The translations under genes and the position numbers were made by a program. From positions 1 to 64,000 of the forward strand of contig JAUIBT010000009.1 of NCBI GenBank assembly GCA_030428255.1: DNA of 64,000 nucleotides, written 5' to 3'. The stretch is from Alphaproteobacteria bacterium (GTDB lineage: Bacteria > Pseudomonadota > Alphaproteobacteria > UBA7985 > JAUIBT01). This document shows, one piece after another, positions 45,517 to 55,687 of the stretch; the stretch's first letter is position 1, and each line of letters begins with the position of its first letter. The notes beneath the pieces are model-generated. The model saw only the letters and a list, made by a program, of their open reading frames with translations, searched no databases and was not told the origin of the DNA.

Positions 45517-46140
45517 GTGAGCGATCAACCGCGAGACGGCAAGGGGACCGTAGGGGACCGCCTGAGGGCGCTGGAGGCAAAGGATGAGGATTTGGCTTGG
45601 CAGGCTGGTCAGAGCCGCCTGGCCTACCACAGCCCTTTCCTGGGCATTTGCGAGACACCCTTTGAGCGCCCCGATGGCGCGCGGGGCATTTACTATAGCC
45701 TGGAGGTGCCTGGTCACGGAGCTATGGTCGCCGCCTGCCATCAGCAACGCATCTTGCTGGTGCGCGAGTACCGCCTGCCGCTGGGGCGCATCGTTTGGGG
45801 CCTGCCCGGCGGGCGCTCAGAGCCGGGCGATGATCCGCAGCTAACGGTGAAGCGTGAGCTGGTTGAAGAAACCGGGCTCGAGGTGGCGGGGCCCTTGTTG
45901 CCGCTAACCCGCCTGGTGCCCAGCGCGGCTGTGACCAACCACACTATCCACTGCTTTGCTGCCCGCGTACACGACCCCAGCGCGCTCAAGCGTCAGGAAA
46001 GCGAGATCGCCAGCTTGCACTGGCTGAGCCTGGCCGACGTGGAGTCGATGTTGCAAAGCGACAGCATTTTGGATGCGCCCAGCCAAACCGCGCTACTGAA
46101 CTTGCTGTTGTTTCATCGCGCCTGGCTGGATCAGAGCTGA
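45517..46140 (+). CDS. Nudix hydrolase (ADP-ribose pyrophosphatase-like)
   Basis: This is a 207-aa protein with GTG start. The Nudix box reads GRSEPGDDPQLTVKRELVEE followed by TGL. It fits G-x5-E-x7-REUxEExGU, except that the first Glu is Asp; the metal-binding Glu pair is intact. GLPGG before the box and the long N-terminal strand region resemble the ADP-sugar pyrophosphatases. The substrate is not determined. It is coupled to aspC and followed by a bidirectional terminator. Confidence 0.88.
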   Translation: MSDQPRDGKGTVGDRLRALEAKDEDLAWQAGQSRLAYHSPFLGICETPFERPDGARGIYYSLEVPGHGAMVAACHQQRILLVREYRLPLGRIVWGLPGGRSEPGDDPQLTVKRELVEETGLEVAGPLLPLTRLVPSAAVTNHTIHCFAARVHDPSALKRQESEIASLHWLSLADVESMLQSDSILDAPSQTALLNLLLFHRAWLDQS

Positions 46141-46186
46141 GCGCGGTTGCGGCTAACCGGCTTCAAGATCAGACCGCGCCACGAAA

Positions 46187-46219
46187 AAAAGGCCGGGCGC
46201 TTGTCGCACTCGGCCTTTT
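46187..46219. terminator. Bidirectional intrinsic terminator between Nudix and rpmB
   Basis: AAAAGGCCG (46187-46195) pairs with CGGCCTTTT (46211-46219) around a 15-base loop. There is a T-run on the plus side and a seven-A run on the other, so it can end both convergent genes. Confidence 0.85.
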
Positions 46220-46244
46220 CCGATTCGTGTCGGCGCTCAGAGCC

Positions 46245-46550
46245 TTAGGCGGCTGCGCGACGCTCGTCCTTGCGCATCTTCTGGACGATGCGGCGCTTAA
46301 TCTTCAGCGCATCCGGGCCCAGCTTTGCGTCGTCGGTATTCAGCAAAAAGGTGTCCAAGCCGCCCTTGTGCTCAACCGAACGCAGGCCGTGCATAGAGAT
46401 CTTGACCTTTACCATCTCGTCCAGTGCTTCTGACAACAAAGACTTGGTCTGGATGTTGGGCAGATAGCGGCGGCGGGTGGTGTTGTGCGCGTGGGAAACG
46501 TTGTTACCGGACTGCACGCCCTTTTTCAGAAAGTCGCAACGACGAGCCAT
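46245..46550 (-). CDS. rpmB: 50S ribosomal protein L28
   Basis: L28 is a small basic protein of the large ribosomal subunit. The 101-aa protein starts MARRCDFLKKGVQSGNNVSH with the family HNTTRRRYLPNIQ, then VKVKISMHGLRSVEHKGGLD. The C-terminus is Lys/Arg-rich. It stands alone and ends at a terminator shared with the Nudix gene. Confidence 0.97.
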   Translation of the reverse strand: MARRCDFLKKGVQSGNNVSHAHNTTRRRYLPNIQTKSLLSEALDEMVKVKISMHGLRSVEHKGGLDTFLLNTDDAKLGPDALKIKRRIVQKMRKDERRAAA

Positions 46551-46801
46551 GGGTTTCTCTTCAGTTCAAAGTGTCAGCGCCAAGTACCGGCCCTAGCCTT
46601 GGGGTTTCAGGGCCAAGAACCGAGGCGTCTCCTGGAAGCCTGACCGAAGGGACAGGACAGCAACCTGGGAGTCGCTTTGGCGAAAATCGGAGGCGTGTGA
46701 TAGGCAAGAAGCACCCTCAAGGTCAAGGATTATCTGGCCTGGGTGCTGATTTCGGACGATTTGCGCGCTCATCGTGGGTTTCCAGGTCTCTGGTTGCTCG
46801 C

Positions 46802-47335
46802 TCATTGGCCCGGGATGGGTACCACCCGCCACTGAGGATGGTACACCTGCACCGGTTGCTGGACCAGTTGCGGCTGCCAAACCTGGAGTCTGCGTTCGGC
46901 CTCGCGGCGCTGCCATTCGACCTGCCACGTCTTAATTTCAACCGGATCCAGAACCACCCGCGGGCGATAGCCCACCAGGGTCATCTGCCGATAGTGGGGC
47001 GCAACATAGCTGTAGGGCTGCTTGATTTCTGCGGGTTGGAGCTGCCAGCGTGGTATCGTCACCATCTGGGGCTGGAAGTGAAGCTGGACCTGGCGAGGAT
47101 ACCAAATCGTGTAGGTCTGCACGGGAAAAGCGGCTGTGGGCGCGGCTGCTTGGGGCGGGCTGGTTATCCCGGAGCCGACTGCGGGCATGGCCTGATAGGG
47201 CGAAGTGTAAGGCGAACGATAGGGTGACTGAATCGGGCCTGGAGCCTGGGTTTGGGCCTGGGTTTGAAAGGCGAGCAGCGACATCGACAGAGCTGCGACC
47301 AGGCCCAGCGGTTGGCTTATCCTTGCAACTGACAT
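46802..47335 (-). CDS. Secreted Pro/Gln-rich protein of unknown function
   Basis: This 177-aa protein starts at an ATG behind a perfect AGGAGG. The signal peptide (LGLVAALSMSLLAFQTQAQ) is clear. The mature part is rich in Pro, Gln, Tyr and Trp, with short recurrent motifs SPYRSPYTSPYQ near the N-terminus and QVEWQRREAERRLQVWQPQL near the C-terminus. No cysteines remain. I recognise no domain. It lies beside another Pro/Gln-rich envelope protein, so both may act at the cell surface. Confidence 0.7.
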   Translation of the reverse strand: MSVARISQPLGLVAALSMSLLAFQTQAQTQAPGPIQSPYRSPYTSPYQAMPAVGSGITSPPQAAAPTAAFPVQTYTIWYPRQVQLHFQPQMVTIPRWQLQPAEIKQPYSYVAPHYRQMTLVGYRPRVVLDPVEIKTWQVEWQRREAERRLQVWQPQLVQQPVQVYHPQWRVVPIPGQ

Positions 47336-47484
47336 CCGGCCTCCTCTCGCATCAGAAGCCAGAGCGTTGGGTCCAGGCATTGCGCCAAGACCGTCGCTCT
47401 CGCTCTTTGTTTTTTAACGCAAATCCATGCATGAACGTGTTGCAGCGTTCTCGCGGCTTGCGCTTGGCCCAAATCGGCTTAGGC

Positions 47485-48201
47485 CTAGGGATTGCCCGCA
47501 AGGGGCTGAAAGATGGTACCCGGCGCACCGGCATAGCCAAAGGGCACGCCTGGCATCACACCGGCATCCTGTGGCGCCTGTAGACCCATGGGGTCTTGAT
47601 GAACCACAGGAACGCTGCCCTTGGCGCCGGGGGTGGCGTGGGAGCCATAGGTCTGTCCGTCATCGCCCTGAACCTGGACCGCCGCCGTTGGCTTGCAGTA
47701 GATCGGCCCTTCACCAGGGATCTCGACGTAGTAGAAATAGCGCGACACATCCGGCTCAGGATACCAAACGCCGTTGATCACCACGCCCAAACCCGTGGTG
47801 CCGCTGTGGATATAGCCCTGCGTAGGCTGTGGCGGTTGGGCGCGGCTGTAAGCCTGCCCGACCTGATGGCCTTGGGGTAGCGCTTCCAAGCTGTGCGGGT
47901 AGGGTGCTTGGGGGGCTGAGTGGGTTGGAAGGACAGGCTGAGCGCCTGGAGTCCCCGCCAAGGCCTGAGGTTTTTCTTCCAGGTGATAGCAGGTCCAACC
48001 GGCAAACTTGGCCTCGCCCGCTGAGGGCACCAAGACCAGCGCCAAGGCAGCCGCAGCGCCCAAGCCGGCAAGCGCCAGCACCGCCGCGCGATCAATGCGA
48101 CGGCTACGCGCCACTACCCGAGGTTTTGCACGCAAGGATGCCAGCCGCTTTTCGCCAAGGCGTTGAGCCGCAAAGCGGGTGTTGGGATAACGTGTCGTCA
48201 T
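47485..48201 (-). CDS. Membrane-anchored Pro/Gln-rich protein of unknown function
   Basis: This 238-aa protein starts at an ATG with an AAGGAG site. The N-terminus is basic (residues 1-35), then one helix (AAVLALAGLGAAAALALVLV) anchors it, followed by a periplasmic Pro/Gln/Gly-rich region. CYHLEEKPQ and YYVEIPGEGPIYCKP each hold a cysteine that could pair. I recognise no domain. It is upstream of the secreted Pro/Gln-rich protein on the same strand, 149 bp away. Confidence 0.68.
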   Translation of the reverse strand: MTTRYPNTRFAAQRLGEKRLASLRAKPRVVARSRRIDRAAVLALAGLGAAAALALVLVPSAGEAKFAGWTCYHLEEKPQALAGTPGAQPVLPTHSAPQAPYPHSLEALPQGHQVGQAYSRAQPPQPTQGYIHSGTTGLGVVINGVWYPEPDVSRYFYYVEIPGEGPIYCKPTAAVQVQGDDGQTYGSHATPGAKGSVPVVHQDPMGLQAPQDAGVMPGVPFGYAGAPGTIFQPLAGNP

Positions 48202-48407
48202 GGCCGACTCCTTGGTCAAAATCCAGCAAAGCCGAGGCAGCAGCCCCACCCTACGCAGGGCGGAGCAAGCCGACACCTGGCCTTGCTTATACCTAAGGAT
48301 AAGACCGGCCCAACTTCAAGGTCTGGACCCAAGGACGCGGCATTCCTGACCAAGGCCCTGGAAATGCTCGCAATATGCGATGCAATCTGGCGTTGTGGCG
48401 CTGAGAA

Positions 48408-49355
48408 TCAGTCGAGCTTGGGGTCTTGGGGCAACCATTGCTGCAAAAAGGCCGCCGTGCCGGCTTGCGGCGCTGCACCGTCGCTCGACTCCGCCCCAAA
48501 GTCCCAGCCGCCTTCCTGGTCAGCACGCAGGCTCGCAAACTCGAAGTGGCGATGGTCCATCAGGTGCGAGGGCACCAGGGACTGGAGCGCGCGAAACATA
48601 ATGTCTGCGCGGCCCGGATAGGCCTTCTCCCAATCCTGCAACATGGCCTTGATGGTTTGGCGTTGCAGGTTCTCCTGACTGCCGCACAAATTGCAGGGGA
48701 TGATGGGATAGGCCATGGCGCGGGCAAAGCGCGCAATGTCCTTCTCAGCGCAATAGGCCAGCGGGCGCACCAGCACCAAATCCCCGGTGTCGGTCTTCAG
48801 CTTGGGCGGCATGGCTTTGAGGCGTCCGGCAAAGAACAGGTTGAGAAAGAAGGTCTCCAAGATATCGTCGCGGTGATGGCCTAGGGCGATCTTGTTGCAG
48901 CCCAGCTCACGCGCGGTGCGATAAATGATGCCACGGCGCAGGCGCGAACACAAAGAGCAGGTGGTCTTGCCCGCTTGGATCTTGTCCTTGACGATGGCGT
49001 AAGTGTCCTCGGTGACGATGCGGTAATTCAGCCCGGTCTGATCGAAATAGGCGGGCAGCACTTCGTCTGGGAAGCCCGGCTGCTTTTGGTCCAGGTTCAT
49101 CGCCACGATCTCAAAGGTGATCGGCGCGCGCGCAGCCAGGTCGGCCAAGATGGTCAGCAGCGTATAGGAATCCTTACCGCCCGAGCAGCAGACCAGCACT
49201 TTGTCACCGTCTTCGATCATGTTGAAGTCGATGTTGGCTTGCGCCACGTTGCGGGTCAGGCGCTTGCGTAGCTTGTTGGTATTGGCCGAGGTTGGGTCGG
49301 CCACCGCGTCTTGCGGCTTGGGGTCAGCGACGGCGGAGGTCGGTGCAGCGGTCAT
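48408..49355 (-). CDS. ttcA: tRNA 2-thiocytidine(32) synthetase TtcA
   Basis: TtcA thiolates cytidine 32 of some tRNAs using ATP and an iron-sulfur cluster. The 315-aa protein has the PP-loop [13 protein letters not shown], the CxxC pair in [12 protein letters not shown], and the third cluster cysteine region [30 protein letters not shown] is a family hallmark. About 28 Ala/Asp/Pro-rich residues precede the domain. The ATG at 49355 was used. Confidence 0.95.
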   Translation of the reverse strand: MTAAPTSAVADPKPQDAVADPTSANTNKLRKRLTRNVAQANIDFNMIEDGDKVLVCCSGGKDSYTLLTILADLAARAPITFEIVAMNLDQKQPGFPDEVLPAYFDQTGLNYRIVTEDTYAIVKDKIQAGKTTCSLCSRLRRGIIYRTARELGCNKIALGHHRDDILETFFLNLFFAGRLKAMPPKLKTDTGDLVLVRPLAYCAEKDIARFARAMAYPIIPCNLCGSQENLQRQTIKAMLQDWEKAYPGRADIMFRALQSLVPSHLMDHRHFEFASLRADQEGGWDFGAESSDGAAPQAGTAAFLQQWLPQDPKLD

Positions 49356-49461
49356 GGTCAAAGCGCAGCCTGGCAGGTGGGGAAGGTCAGGCGCTGGTCT
49401 TAGCCGCTTTGCGCTCGATTTCCAAGCATCGCGCGCTGGTGGCCTCTCGTGAGCCGCCTGC

Positions 49462-50934
49462 TCAGCGCGCCGCCGCCAGCAGGCCGTCCAGGTCTAAGTG
49501 CGCCTCCAGGTGGTCGGCCAGCGCGTCCAGGCCCGCCTCCACCGCGCTGTCGTAGTCGAAAGCCGCTGCCTGCAAGCCCAAGCTCTGCAAGAAGGCCGCC
49601 CGGAAGCCGTCCGCGCCGAACAGACCGTGCAGGTAGCTGCCCATGACCTGGCCGCTGGCATCAATGGCGCCGTCGGCGCCCGCCTGCAACTCAAGGAAGG
49701 GCCGTGCGCAATCGGGTCCTGCTGAGCGCCCAATGTGGATCTCATAGCCTGCCACCGCTGCGCCACTGGCCAGGTGGCGGCCCGACGTGCGTACCAAGCG
49801 TTTTTGCGGCGTTAGCTCGGTCTCCAGGTCCAGCAGGCCCAGACCGTCAACCGAGCCTGCCTGCCCCTCCAGGCCTTGAGCGTCGTGCAACCTGCGCCCC
49901 AGCATCTGATAACCGCCACAAATGCCCAGCACCCGCCCGCCGCGCCTCAGATAGGCGCGCAGATCGGCTTCCCAACCGGCGGCCCGCAAGGCCTCCAGGT
50001 CAGCGATGGTGGTCTTGCTGCCGGGCAGGATGACCAAAGCGGCCTCCAGCGGCAAGGGCTCGCTCAAAGGCACAAAGCGCAGCCGAATACTGGGGTCTTG
50101 GGCCAAGGGGTCGAAGTCGTCAAAGTTGGCGATGTGGGGCAGCTTGGCGACCGCGATCAGCGGCGCATCGCCGGTGGCAGCTTGAGCCTTGTCCAGCGCA
50201 ACAGCGTCTTCGGCGGGCAGGGCCGCCGCCCCACCGAAGAAGGGCACCAAACCCCAAGACTGCAGGCCCGTGGCCTGGGTGATGATCTGAAGGCCCGAAT
50301 CGAACAGGCGCGCATCGCCGCGAAACTTGTTGATGATATAGCCCGCCAGCAGTGCCCGCTCTTCGGCGGGCAGCAGCGCATGGGTGCCGACCAGCGAGGC
50401 AATCACCCCGCCGCGATCGATATCGCCGATCAGAACCACCGGTGTTTGACTGGCCACGGCAAATCCCATGTTGGCGATGTCGCCTGCGCGCAGATTGACC
50501 TCGGCCGCCGAGCCCGCTCCTTCGACCAGCACCAGGTCGGCTTGGGCCTTCAGCCGCTCAAAGCTCTCCAGAACGCGCGGCATGAGCTGGGGCTTGAGCC
50601 CCTGATAATCGCGGGCCGCCGCCGTCTTCCAGACCTGGCCTTGCACCACGATTTGCGAGCCGACCAGCGACTGCGGCTTGAGCAATACGGGGTTCATATC
50701 GCTGTGGGGCTCCAGGCCTGCCGCGCGGGCTTGCAGGGCTTGCGCGCGGCCAATCTCGCCACCGTCAGCGGTGACCGCTGCGTTGTTCGACATGTTCTGC
50801 GGCTTGAAGGGGGCCACCTTGAGTCCGCGCCGGGTGTAGGCCCGCGCCAGACCCGCCACCAGCAAGGACTTGCCGACATCCGAGCCGGTGCCCTGAAACA
50901 TGAGTGCTTTGGCGCGGTGCGCGCGGCGCGTCAT
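49462..50934 (-). CDS. cobQ: Cobyric acid synthase CobQ
   Basis: CobQ amidates four side chains of adenosylcobyrinate diamide in cobalamin synthesis. The 490-aa protein has the P-loop-like [32 protein letters not shown], and the glutaminase domain with nucleophile Cys in [12 protein letters not shown] and His in GSYLHGLFG. No other cob genes are present and no cobalamin riboswitch is seen upstream. murI precedes it by 6 bp on the same strand. Confidence 0.96.
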   Translation of the reverse strand: MTRRAHRAKALMFQGTGSDVGKSLLVAGLARAYTRRGLKVAPFKPQNMSNNAAVTADGGEIGRAQALQARAAGLEPHSDMNPVLLKPQSLVGSQIVVQGQVWKTAAARDYQGLKPQLMPRVLESFERLKAQADLVLVEGAGSAAEVNLRAGDIANMGFAVASQTPVVLIGDIDRGGVIASLVGTHALLPAEERALLAGYIINKFRGDARLFDSGLQIITQATGLQSWGLVPFFGGAAALPAEDAVALDKAQAATGDAPLIAVAKLPHIANFDDFDPLAQDPSIRLRFVPLSEPLPLEAALVILPGSKTTIADLEALRAAGWEADLRAYLRRGGRVLGICGGYQMLGRRLHDAQGLEGQAGSVDGLGLLDLETELTPQKRLVRTSGRHLASGAAVAGYEIHIGRSAGPDCARPFLELQAGADGAIDASGQVMGSYLHGLFGADGFRAAFLQSLGLQAAAFDYDSAVEAGLDALADHLEAHLDLDGLLAAAR

Positions 50935-50940
50935 GGCGGG

Positions 50941-51753
50941 CTAGCTCATGGTCTGCTGAATGGCCATATAGGGCAGCCCCAGCTCGACCAGCGCGGTCGG
51001 CGCGATGGGCTGGGTGCGGGCGGGATCGGTGAACAGCATCCAGTGCTGGCCGCGCTCCACCCGGCGGATGGCGGTGGTATTGCGCCCCAACAGCTGGGCG
51101 GCGCGGCGGGCAATTGCCTCGCCCGAATCGATCCAGTGCAGCGTCGGTGCCAGCGCGATCAGCTCGGCGCGCACGATGGGGAAGTGGGTGCAGCCCAGCA
51201 CCGCCACATCCATTTTGTTACCGTTGGGGCGGTCGAACAGCGGTTGGACGGTGGCCAGCAGGTCTTCGGGGCTGGGTGGATTGCCGCGCAGCTTTTGTTC
51301 CGCCAGCGCAACCAGGCCCACGGTGCCGTGCAACAGCACCTCAACATCGCCCGCGTGCTCCTTCATGTAGTCGTGGAAGAAGGCGCCTTGCACGGTCGCT
51401 GGGGTCGCAAGCACGCCCACCACACCGGTTAGGCTGGCGCGTGCTGCGGGCTTGACCGAGGGAATGGTGCCGATGACCGGCAGCTCCAGCGCTTGTCGCA
51501 CCGCTTGCAGCGCATAGACCGTGGCCGTGTTGCAGGCCAGCACCAATACGTCGGGCTTGTGCTCGGCCACCAGGGTGGTGGCCAGATGGGTCACGCGCTC
51601 GCAAATTTGCTCGGCGGTCTTGTTGCCATAGGGAAAGAAGGCGCTGTCGGCCACCATGATCAGGTCCGCATCCGGCAGACGGCGCGAAATCGAGGCGCAA
51701 ATGGTCAGACCTCCGACACCGGAGTCGATCAGCAGGATTTTGGGAGCCGGCAC
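50941..51753 (-). CDS. murI: Glutamate racemase MurI
   Basis: MurI makes D-glutamate for peptidoglycan. The 270-aa protein has LLIDSGVGGLTI, FFPYGNKTAEQI, the first catalytic Cys in LACNTATVYAL and the second in VLGCTHFPIVR. The GTG at 51753 is chosen because AAGAGGA lies 8 bases upstream; an in-frame TTG nine codons earlier would include that site. The 3' end is 6 bp from cobQ. Confidence 0.93.
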   Translation of the reverse strand: MPAPKILLIDSGVGGLTICASISRRLPDADLIMVADSAFFPYGNKTAEQICERVTHLATTLVAEHKPDVLVLACNTATVYALQAVRQALELPVIGTIPSVKPAARASLTGVVGVLATPATVQGAFFHDYMKEHAGDVEVLLHGTVGLVALAEQKLRGNPPSPEDLLATVQPLFDRPNGNKMDVAVLGCTHFPIVRAELIALAPTLHWIDSGEAIARRAAQLLGRNTTAIRRVERGQHWMLFTDPARTQPIAPTALVELGLPYMAIQQTMS

Positions 51754-51811
51754 GGCAGCGGTCCTCTTGGCAGCAATCAAGGCAAAGGGCCAGGGTCGAT
51801 CAGCATCGGCC

Positions 51812-53467
51812 CTATTGGCTCAGCGTTTCGTGGTCGCGCGCGTTCAAAGCAAAAGCCGCGTCCAACAGAGCCTTGGTATAATCGGTCTTGGGCTGGCTGA
51901 ACAAGCTCTCAGCATCGCCGACCTCGACGATTTTGGCGTTCTGCATGACCATGACGCGGTGCGACAGGGCTTTGACCACCCGCAAATCGTGCGACACGAA
52001 CAAGTAGGACAGGTTAAGCTTGGCCTGCAGGTCGCGCAACAGCTCGACGATCTGCGCCTGCACCGAGACATCCAGCGCCGAGGTCGGCTCGTCCAGCACC
52101 AGGAGCTTGGGATTGAGGATCAAGGCGCGGGCGATGGCGATGCGCTGACGCTGGCCGCCTGAGAACTCGTGCGGATAGCGGTAGCGGTCCGCTGGGTCGA
52201 GCTGCACCAGCTTGAGCATATCGATGATGCGCTGCTCGCGCTCCTCGGGGCCAAGGTCGGGTTGGTGGGCGCCCAGGCCTTCGCCAATGATCTCAGAGAC
52301 CGACAAGCGCGGCGACAGCGAACCATAGGGATCTTGAAAGACAATCTGCATGCGTGCGCGCAGCGGCTTCAGGGCCTTTTGCACCTGGCCTTGCATGTCC
52401 TGGCCCATAAAGACGATGGGCCCGCGCGATTCGATCAAGCGCAACAGCCCCAGCGCCAGGGTGGTCTTGCCCGAGCCCGACTCGCCGACAACGCCCAGCG
52501 TCTCGCCTTGGCGCAGCAGGACGTCGACGCCATCGACGGCTTTCACGTGGCCGACCACGCGTTTCAGCAGGCCCTTTTTGATTGGGAAGTAAACCTTGAA
52601 ATCGTCAGCGCGCAGAATTTCGGGCGCATCGGCGGGCAAAGGCCGCGGCGCGCCTTGCGGTTCGGCGTCCAGCAACATGCGGGTATAGGCGTGCTGGGGC
52701 GTGTCAAACACCTGGGCGGTGGCGCCAGCTTCGACAATCTTGCCCTCGGTCATGACGTTGACCCGCTCGGCCATCTTACGCACCACGCCCAGATCGTGGC
52801 TTATGAACAAGATCGACATGCCGATCTCTTTTTGAAGCTCTAGCAACAGCTCGAGAATCTGGGCCTGAATGGTCACGTCCAGCGCGGTTGTGGGCTCGTC
52901 GGCGATCAATAAGTCCGGCCGATTGGCCAGCGCCATGGCGATCATAACCCGCTGACGCTGGCCGCCCGACAGCTCGTGCGGGAACACGTCCAGTTTGGCG
53001 CGTGCGTCGCGAATGCCGACTTGTTCCAGCAGCTCCAGCGCACGGGCGCGGGCTTTGATCTGGCCCAGGCCCTGGTGGACCTTCAGCACTTCGGTGATCT
53101 GTTTGGAGACCCGGTGCAAGGGGTTGAGCGAGGTCATGGGTTCTTGAAAAATCATCGACACGCGGTTGCCGCGCAACTGGCGCAGCTTGCGGTCGCTGAG
53201 CTTGAGCACGTCTTGGCCGAACAACTCCACCTTGCCCGTGGGGTAGCGGGTGCCGATCTCAGGCAAGAGCTTGAGCGTACTCAGCGCGGAGACCGATTTG
53301 CCCGAGCCCGATTCGCCCACCAGCGCCACGGTCTCCCCGCGCTTGATGTCAAAGCTGATGGTATCGACGGCGCGTTGCCAGCCGCGCGGCGTGTTGAACT
53401 CGATCGACAGGTCTTGGACCGAGACGATGGTCTCAGGCGTGTTGCCGTTTGAAGCGGGGTTAGTCAT
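51812..53467 (-). CDS. yejF: Peptide ABC transporter ATPase with two nucleotide-binding domains (YejF-like)
   Basis: This 551-aa protein fuses two ABC ATPase domains. Domain 1 has Walker A LVGESGSGKSVSAL, signature LSGGQRQRVMIAMAL and Walker B LLIADEPTTALDV; domain 2 has VVGESGSGKTTLAL, FSGGQRQRIAIARAL and LLVLDEPTSALDV. It would power the peptide importer formed with the two permeases upstream. The start follows a TAGGAGG site. It belongs to the oligopeptide/microcin C uptake family and is the last gene of the block. Confidence 0.94.
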   Translation of the reverse strand: MTNPASNGNTPETIVSVQDLSIEFNTPRGWQRAVDTISFDIKRGETVALVGESGSGKSVSALSTLKLLPEIGTRYPTGKVELFGQDVLKLSDRKLRQLRGNRVSMIFQEPMTSLNPLHRVSKQITEVLKVHQGLGQIKARARALELLEQVGIRDARAKLDVFPHELSGGQRQRVMIAMALANRPDLLIADEPTTALDVTIQAQILELLLELQKEIGMSILFISHDLGVVRKMAERVNVMTEGKIVEAGATAQVFDTPQHAYTRMLLDAEPQGAPRPLPADAPEILRADDFKVYFPIKKGLLKRVVGHVKAVDGVDVLLRQGETLGVVGESGSGKTTLALGLLRLIESRGPIVFMGQDMQGQVQKALKPLRARMQIVFQDPYGSLSPRLSVSEIIGEGLGAHQPDLGPEEREQRIIDMLKLVQLDPADRYRYPHEFSGGQRQRIAIARALILNPKLLVLDEPTSALDVSVQAQIVELLRDLQAKLNLSYLFVSHDLRVVKALSHRVMVMQNAKIVEVGDAESLFSQPKTDYTKALLDAAFALNARDHETLSQ

Positions 53468-53476
53468 GTCGGCCTC

Positions 53477-54562
53477 CTAACGCAACTGTTTGCGCGGATC
53501 AAAGGCATCGCGGATGCCCTCGCCGACAAAAATGAGCAGCAACAAGAGGCCGCCCAGCACACCAAAGGAGGTGAAGGCCAGCCAATAGGCATCCAGATTC
53601 TGCCGCGCCTGCAAGGACAGCTCGCCCAGCGAGGCCGAGGTGGGCGGCAGGCCGAAGCCCAAATAATCCAGCGATGACAGGGCTGTAACCGAGCCCGCCA
53701 GGCTGAAGGGCAAGAAGGTCATGGTGGCCACCAAGGCGTTGGGCAGCACGTGCTTAAAGATGATGGTTGGCTCGCGCAGGCCCAGCGCGCGCGCAGCCCG
53801 CACATAGTCCAAATTGCGGGCGCGGAAGAACTCGATGCGCACCACGCCCATGCCGCCGTACCAGCTAAAGACGATGAACAGCAACAGCAGCATCCAGAAG
53901 CCCGGCGTGCGGATCGAGGCCAGAATGATCAGCACGTAAAGCGTTGGGATCGAGCTGTAGATCTCAAGCACTCGCTGAAAGATCAGATCTGTCCAGCCGC
54001 CGTAATAGCCCGAAATCGCTCCGGCTATGATGGAGGTAAAGGTGGTGACAATGGTCAAGATGAAGCCAAAGGCCAGGCTGACTCGCAGGCCATAAATCAC
54101 CCGCGCCATCACATCGCGCGCCTTGGCATCGACGCCAAAGGGGTGCTCCCAAGAAGGCGGATAGGGCGCAAAGGGCACGCCGTCGGCGGCGTCCAGCGGC
54201 GTATCGTAGGAATAGGGGATCAGAAGTGGGTCCAAGATCCAGCCCTTGTCCGTGATCAGCGCGCGTAGCTCCTCAGAGCGATAGTCGGCCTGGATTGGCA
54301 AGAAGCCGCCAAAATCAATCTCAAGGTAGGTCTGAAACAGCGGAAAGAAGGGCTGGCCGTCGTACCAAATAAAGATCGGCTTGGTGTTGGCCAGTATCTC
54401 GGCAGGCAAGGCCAGCATGGCGATCAACAGCAAGATAATCGCCGACCCCAGCGCCAGCCGGTTCTGCTTGAAGATCTGCCAGCGCCGCCAGTTCATGGGC
54501 GACACGCGCAAGAAGCCAAAAATCTTGTAAGACGGCAGGGCCAGGTTGATGGGCTCGATCAC
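53477..54562 (-). CDS. yejE: Peptide ABC transporter permease (YejE-like)
   Basis: This 361-aa inner-membrane permease starts at GTG. The N-terminal cytosolic segment (VSPMNWRRWQIFKQNR) is typical of YejE, followed by about six helices. The coupling loop RNLDYVRAARALGLREPTI contacts the ATPase. It lies between yejB and yejF, 3 bp from the former and 9 bp from the latter. Confidence 0.93.
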   Translation of the reverse strand: MIEPINLALPSYKIFGFLRVSPMNWRRWQIFKQNRLALGSAIILLLIAMLALPAEILANTKPIFIWYDGQPFFPLFQTYLEIDFGGFLPIQADYRSEELRALITDKGWILDPLLIPYSYDTPLDAADGVPFAPYPPSWEHPFGVDAKARDVMARVIYGLRVSLAFGFILTIVTTFTSIIAGAISGYYGGWTDLIFQRVLEIYSSIPTLYVLIILASIRTPGFWMLLLLFIVFSWYGGMGVVRIEFFRARNLDYVRAARALGLREPTIIFKHVLPNALVATMTFLPFSLAGSVTALSSLDYLGFGLPPTSASLGELSLQARQNLDAYWLAFTSFGVLGGLLLLLIFVGEGIRDAFDPRKQLR

Positions 54563-54565
54563 GGC

Positions 54566-55687
54566 TTAAACCTCCCGGCTTTCAAAGTCGATTCGCGGGT
54601 CCACCACGGTCAACATGAAGTCAGAGAAGATACCCATCAGCAGGCCAAACAGCGTGAAGAAGTAGAGCGTCGAGAAGATGATGCCATAGTCGCGCTTGAT
54701 CACCGCCTCATAGCCCAACTTGCCCAGACCATCGAGGCCGAAAATCACCTCGATCAACAAGGAGGAGGAGAAGAGGATGCCGATCAGCGCTGCCGGAAAG
54801 CCCGAGATGATCAAGATCATGGCGTTGCGGAAAACGTGACCATACAGAATGCGGCTGTTGGACAAGCCCTTGGCGCGGGCGGTCAAAACGTATTGCTGGC
54901 GGATCTGATCCAAAAAGGAGTTCTTGGTCAGCATGGTCAAGGTGGCAAACGCGCCCAGCATCATGGCGATCAAGGGCAAGGTTAAGTGCCAGAAATAATC
55001 CGCCACTTTTTGAAGGGTGCCCAGCTCGTCAAAGTTGATCGACACCAGCCCGCGATTGGGAAAGATGTTCCAGAATTGGCCGCCCGCGAACAGGGTCAGC
55101 ATCAAGATCGCCACCAAGAAACTGGGCAGGGCATAGCCGACAATGATCACAAAGCTGGTGGCCAAATCGAAGGTCGTGCCGTCATACAGCGCCTTGCGAA
55201 TGCCCAGCGGGATCGAGATGAGATAGGTCAGCAGCGTGGTCCATATCCCCAGCGATATAGAGACCGGCATCTTTTCCATGATGATATTGAGCACCAGCTC
55301 GTCGCGGAAAGTGGCCTCGCCAAAATCGAAGGTGGCATAACGGACCAACATGGAGCCCAGCCGCTCGTACCAAGGCTTATCGAAGCCAAAGCGCTCGCGG
55401 ATGATCTGCACCTGGTATTCGCTGAGGCCCAGGCGTGTGGCGGTCTCGCTGGCGCTGGAGCCATTGCCCGAGCCATTGCTGGGTGTCGAGCTGCCCACTT
55501 GGCTGCCCGCGTCCTCGCCGCCGCTTTGCAGCCGCGTTAGGGCTGCGTTCTGCGCGCCAAAGGTCTGGCTCAAGATCTGGTCAATTGGACCGCCGGGCGC
55601 AGACTCGATGATCAGAAAGTTGATTAGCATGACGCCGATCAAGGTCGGCACCACCAACAGCAGGCGGCGGATCAGATAGGTCAGCAT
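54566..55687 (-). CDS. yejB: Peptide ABC transporter permease (YejB-like)
   Basis: This 373-aa inner-membrane permease has MLTYLIRRLLLVVPTLIGVM as the first helix, the OppB-type start. A Ser/Gly-rich periplasmic insert lies around residues 55-85, as in YejB relatives. The coupling loop is QQYVLTARAKGLSNSRILY. It is in the four-gene block yejABEF, separated from yejA by 178 bp without a recognised gene. Confidence 0.93.
   Translation of the reverse strand: MLTYLIRRLLLVVPTLIGVMLINFLIIESAPGGPIDQILSQTFGAQNAALTRLQSGGEDAGSQVGSSTPSNGSGNGSSASETATRLGLSEYQVQIIRERFGFDKPWYERLGSMLVRYATFDFGEATFRDELVLNIIMEKMPVSISLGIWTTLLTYLISIPLGIRKALYDGTTFDLATSFVIIVGYALPSFLVAILMLTLFAGGQFWNIFPNRGLVSINFDELGTLQKVADYFWHLTLPLIAMMLGAFATLTMLTKNSFLDQIRQQYVLTARAKGLSNSRILYGHVFRNAMILIISGFPAALIGILFSSSLLIEVIFGLDGLGKLGYEAVIKRDYGIIFSTLYFFTLFGLLMGIFSDFMLTVVDPRIDFESREV

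Noticed and set aside
49876-51432. A 518-codon open frame on the plus strand
   Set aside because: It is antisense to cobQ and murI, both of which have full catalytic motifs; its translation shows no recognisable domain.
50935-51811. Cobalamin riboswitch for cobQ
   Set aside because: There is only a 6-bp gap between murI and cobQ and no B12-box sequence upstream of murI.
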